NCBI RefSeq assembly: GCF_900451195.1
Contig: NZ_UGHR01000001.1
Span: forward strand, 1,054,001-1,118,000
Length of the DNA stretch: 64,000 nucleotides
Source: Iodobacter fluviatilis
Lineage (GTDB): Bacteria; Pseudomonadota; Gammaproteobacteria; Burkholderiales; Chitinibacteraceae
Direction of reading: 5' to 3'
Program-made: the position numbers and the translations under genes
Notes under the pieces: model-generated
Told to the model about the DNA's origin: nothing
What the model saw: only the letters and a program-made list of their open reading frames with translations
Database searches by the model: none
Part shown: piece after piece, positions 60,056 through 64,000 of the stretch
Numbering within the stretch: the stretch's first letter is position 1
Layout: each line of letters starts with the position of its first letter

Positions 60056-61345
60056 CTACAGTGAACCGCTTAGATTAACCATAAACAGATTACGTTGGTA
60101 GTCTTGGAGTGTAATATTTGAATTGCGTTTTTCGTATCTTAACTCTGCCCCTGTTTTTAGCCAGCGGGTCAGTTTGTAATCCACGGCAAGCCCGGTGATA
60201 TAAGTGTCATCAGTGCGTGAGATTCCTGAATAGTCACTATTTACATAGGTAAGGTAAGCTCGTGAAGACAAGTAGCTGCTCCAGGAGTGATTCCACTGTG
60301 CATTAAGGACATCGTCCAGTAAGAAGTTGCCAGAGCCGGTGGATTCTGATGGCGTGCGCATTGCGCTAAGCTCAACACTGCTATAGGAAAGCGGGGTAAA
60401 GCGCAACAGGGCTTCATAGCTGAATTTAGTGAATTCCCCTTTGGTATCCAAATCATATTTTTTATTGAGCATACCAACTTTCACAGAGCCCATGAATGAA
60501 TCGTCCATATCCCATTTAAGGCCGGTATAAAGGCGATATTCCTTACTGTTTTGCAGCTCTGGGTTCACTACGTAATCAAAGTTTTGCGCTCTGCCTTCAA
60601 AGACCAAGCTTGTTTTTGGCGCTACGCGGTAAAAGAAGCGTGCAGCAGCAGAGAGTGAATCCTGATCAAAAAAACGCGTCACACTTTGATTGTTTGAATA
60701 GCGTTTATTCTGTATGCCCGCTTCCAGCTCAATACGGCCTGTTGCTTCTGCAGCACCGTAGCCCACTAAACCTTTCAGGCTTAAAGAGCGGTATTTGTCT
60801 GGCGTGCTTGAGCCGCTGTCGGTCGTGCCTTGTGCATCTTCTGCATAAAGCAGATTGCCCAGAATCAGAGAACTAAGGCGTGCGCTGTAAGTGTTTTCTG
60901 CTTGAAATTGCAGTTCATTGCTGTCGGTATTGTTGTCTTTACTATCTGCGTAGCGAAGGAATTTTCCTTTGTAGCCAAATACATAGCGATCACCGTTGTT
61001 TAATAAATCAGCAACAAACGATGGGCTGATTAGTGTAGCGGTAGAGGCAATTTCATTACTGCTGGTGCGGGCAACATTACTATCTCTTCCTACCGAAATA
61101 CCCAGCGTTGGGTAAATGAAAAATGGGCCAGCTTCAATCGGTGACGGGCTTTGGCGGCCCGTATCAGCAAATTCTTTTGCATCAAAGCTAGGCTTGGGTT
61201 TAGTGCTGTTGGGGGATGATAATTTATCCAGTAAATCAGTTGAAGTTACCGCTTTGGGTTGCTCGTCTGCATAGCTGATTGAAGAAATCGCACTCATTGC
61301 CAGCGCGAGCGCAATTAATCCGGATACGGGTTTAATTTTGAACAT
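60056..61345 (-). CDS. EpsL-type outer-membrane beta-barrel of exopolysaccharide loci
   Basis: 429 residues with signal peptide MFKIKPVSGLIALALAMSAI, cleaved near YADEQP. The mature part is a repetitive barrel: GPFFIYPTLGISVGRDSNVA near residue 73, then many amphipathic strands such as RIELEAGIQNKRYSN and LVFEGRAQNFDYV, ending LFMVNLSGSL. This matches the putative polysaccharide biosynthesis protein EpsL family associated with PEP-CTERM/exosortase loci. It probably serves export or anchoring at the outer membrane. It heads the leftward unit with the Wza-like and Wzc-like genes. Confidence 0.78.
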   Translation of the reverse strand: MFKIKPVSGLIALALAMSAISSISYADEQPKAVTSTDLLDKLSSPNSTKPKPSFDAKEFADTGRQSPSPIEAGPFFIYPTLGISVGRDSNVARTSSNEIASTATLISPSFVADLLNNGDRYVFGYKGKFLRYADSKDNNTDSNELQFQAENTYSARLSSLILGNLLYAEDAQGTTDSGSSTPDKYRSLSLKGLVGYGAAEATGRIELEAGIQNKRYSNNQSVTRFFDQDSLSAAARFFYRVAPKTSLVFEGRAQNFDYVVNPELQNSKEYRLYTGLKWDMDDSFMGSVKVGMLNKKYDLDTKGEFTKFSYEALLRFTPLSYSSVELSAMRTPSESTGSGNFLLDDVLNAQWNHSWSSYLSSRAYLTYVNSDYSGISRTDDTYITGLAVDYKLTRWLKTGAELRYEKRNSNITLQDYQRNLFMVNLSGSL

Positions 61346-61973
61346 TTATTTTTCCAGAATGTTGAAAACAATGAGGGCGCTGGGTGAAGGGCTATATGCA
61401 GCTATGTTTATATTTTGCCAGCGCAATATTAAATTTTTATGCGCGCATTCTATCGTTAAATCATAAAGTTTGATAGATAATCTCTACCTGTTCTGGTATA
61501 TAAGCAATTAATGGTATAAGGGTTTTAAGTTTGTTTTTAATAACAAAAATCGAAGATTTGAATATTAATAAATGATGATATTAGATTGCTATGTCTTGCC
61601 GGTTTAATTTTATTCTTATATTATTTTTAATGTTGGGGCGTGATGTTTTCGGAATGATGCTTAATTACTGTTGGCTAATATACGGTGTTGTCTTTGATTA
61701 AATGCACGGAATTAACCACTTCTGTTGTATCGAAAAGACAGATTTTATTATTTAAAACAGCTGCAAAGAAAATGTTTTGTGACTGCACTAAAGTATGTAC
61801 GTATTTCCTTAATACATGTGCAGTACTATCCTAGCTGCAGCAGCTTGTAATCGTATAATTTATTGAATTTATTTGTGTTTTATCCATGTTTTTTTAAAAT
61901 TATCTGGTTATATGGCTGCGGCTTTGATGGTTTTTCATATCAAAAAATATAAATCGTTAGGGGTTGGATATTT
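61346..61973. promoter_or_regulatory. Long AT-rich divergent region with interrupted palindromes
   Basis: 628 bp without a gene between the leftward EpsL-type gene and the rightward PEP-CTERM gene. ACTGCAC (61782-61788) is mirrored by GTGCAGT (61818-61824), with TATGTA/TACAT inside. AGCTGCAGCAGCT (61833-61845) is a palindrome nearby, about 130 bp before the PEP-CTERM start. These could be operator sites. No sigma-54 GG-N10-GC motif, common upstream of PEP-CTERM genes, was found by eye. Confidence 0.4.
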
Positions 61974-62711
61974 ATGAAGCTAAAATTTTTAACATTGATG
62001 GTGCTGACATCGCTCTCAATTTCTTCGCAAGTTCGTGCTGAAAACTTAGTCGTAAATGGTGGGTTTGAGGGGGGCGATACAGGTTTTAATAGTGAGTATG
62101 TATCCTTAGGTAACCAAGATCTAAGCGAAGAAGGCAAAAGGGACGAGAGTAAAAAAGTTTGGCACGAAGGTAAATACTTAGTAGGTTCTGATGTTGGTGT
62201 TGCAAATCCATGGTTCGATAACAAGGACAAAGCGTCGTTTTCTTCTGGTTCGAAAATGATGATGGTTAACGGCGCGTATGCTGCACCGGGTACTAGTGTA
62301 GCTGATGTCAGCGTTTGGAATCAGAGCGTGCAAGTGTTGGCAAACACAAATTACTATTTCTCTGCTTGGGTGGCTTCGCTTGATTCTCATAGCCCAGCTC
62401 AACTTGCGTTCAGCATCAATGGGGTAAAGCTCAATCCATTTTCAGGAGGAGGGCAGGATTCATTTATCGCGACCGCTGATGGTAGCTGGAAAAATTTTTA
62501 TGCGGTTTGGAATTCTGGCACAAACGTAACTGCCAATTTAAATCTGGTAAATTATACTGGCGTAGCACATGGCAATGATTTTGCTTTGGATAATATTGCA
62601 ATGGATACTCAGATGCCTTCACCTGTTCCAGAGCCAGAAACCTACGCTTTGATGGGTTTGGGTTTGGTTGGTCTGCTTGCTGCTCGTCGTCGTAAGCTGC
62701 AATCTGTTTAA
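61974..62711 (+). CDS. PEP-CTERM-sorted exported protein
   Basis: The 245-residue product has a signal peptide (MKLKFLTLMVLTSLSISSQVRA), a beta-rich domain opening ENLVVNGGFEGGDTGF that resembles carbohydrate-binding modules, and a C-terminal sorting signal: VPEPETYALMGLGLVGLLAA followed by RRRK. That tripartite PEP motif, membrane helix and basic tail is recognised and cut by an exosortase. Such proteins accompany exopolysaccharide and are thought to act in the matrix. The gene is monocistronic, divergent from the EpsL-type gene. No exosortase is seen in the window. Confidence 0.9.
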   Translation: MKLKFLTLMVLTSLSISSQVRAENLVVNGGFEGGDTGFNSEYVSLGNQDLSEEGKRDESKKVWHEGKYLVGSDVGVANPWFDNKDKASFSSGSKMMMVNGAYAAPGTSVADVSVWNQSVQVLANTNYYFSAWVASLDSHSPAQLAFSINGVKLNPFSGGGQDSFIATADGSWKNFYAVWNSGTNVTANLNLVNYTGVAHGNDFALDNIAMDTQMPSPVPEPETYALMGLGLVGLLAARRRKLQSV

Positions 62712-62770
62712 GCAAGTGTTCTAAGGTGAATGATTCTTCTGCTTGTAAATAAGCAGCAGGTAGTCAGAAG

Positions 62771-62800
62771 AAAAACGGGAAGCCTAGGCTTCCCGTTTTT
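62771..62800. terminator. Perfect 30-bp bidirectional terminator
   Basis: AAAAACGGGAAGCC-TA-GGCTTCCCGTTTTT is a perfect palindrome with T-runs on either strand. It lies between the convergent PEP-CTERM gene and astD and should terminate both. Confidence 0.92.
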
Positions 62801-62815
62801 TATTGATTAAGCGCT

Positions 62816-64000
<1,185 letters not shown>

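Overview
The window reads as chromosomal DNA of a Gram-negative betaproteobacterium. The moderate GC of the core genes, the arginine succinyltransferase genes, the DUF1338/YdiJ pair and an EpsL/PEP-CTERM type exopolysaccharide locus suggest the Neisseriales, perhaps near Iodobacter; this placement is inference without a search. No tRNA, rRNA, CRISPR array or complete insertion sequence was seen.

Region 1 (1-26,942) is a type VI secretion system (T6SS). tssK (cut by the left edge) and tssJ run leftward. Rightward come an M15 peptidoglycan peptidase, tssM, tagF, tssB, tssC, hcp, an OmpA-like lipoprotein, vgrG, a putative cysteine-protease effector with several exported orphan proteins (AT-rich, 13.1-17.1 kb), tssH/clpV, an unrecognised membrane protein overlapping a PAAR gene, and a second copy of the OmpA-like lipoprotein. 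Then tssA (leftward) and tssF-tssG plus a DUF2789 gene (rightward). tssE and tssL are not in the window; tssL could lie beyond the left edge.

Region 2 (26,943-37,560) holds metabolic genes separated by many short repeats. It has astE, a YdiJ-type FAD/Fe-S D-2-hydroxyglutarate dehydrogenase, an HglS-like (DUF1338) 2-oxoadipate dioxygenase/decarboxylase and a divergent LysR regulator. Together these could convert 2-oxoadipate through D-2-hydroxyglutarate to 2-oxoglutarate, as in Pseudomonas lysine catabolism. A lipoprotein and an outer-membrane barrel gene follow. The repeats include a MITE-like element with 14-bp inverted ends and a 9-bp target duplication inside a REP-like palindrome.

Region 3 (37,574-62,711) is an exopolysaccharide locus. 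A LapD-like c-di-GMP receptor and a Wzy/ligase-type protein lead in. The rightward operon (42.2-54.8 kb) encodes an initiating sugar-phosphate transferase, a WecG/TagA transferase, three GT4 and one GT2 glycosyltransferases, three acyltransferases, a flippase and a second polymerase-like protein. The opposing leftward genes encode an EpsL-type barrel, Wza-like exporter, Wzc-like tyrosine kinase, PHP-type tyrosine phosphatase, a membrane-anchored helical protein and a LapG-like cysteine protease. A PEP-CTERM protein lies next to it, but no exosortase was seen.

Region 4 (62,816-64,000) is astD, cut by the right edge and separated from the PEP-CTERM gene by a perfect 30-bp bidirectional terminator.
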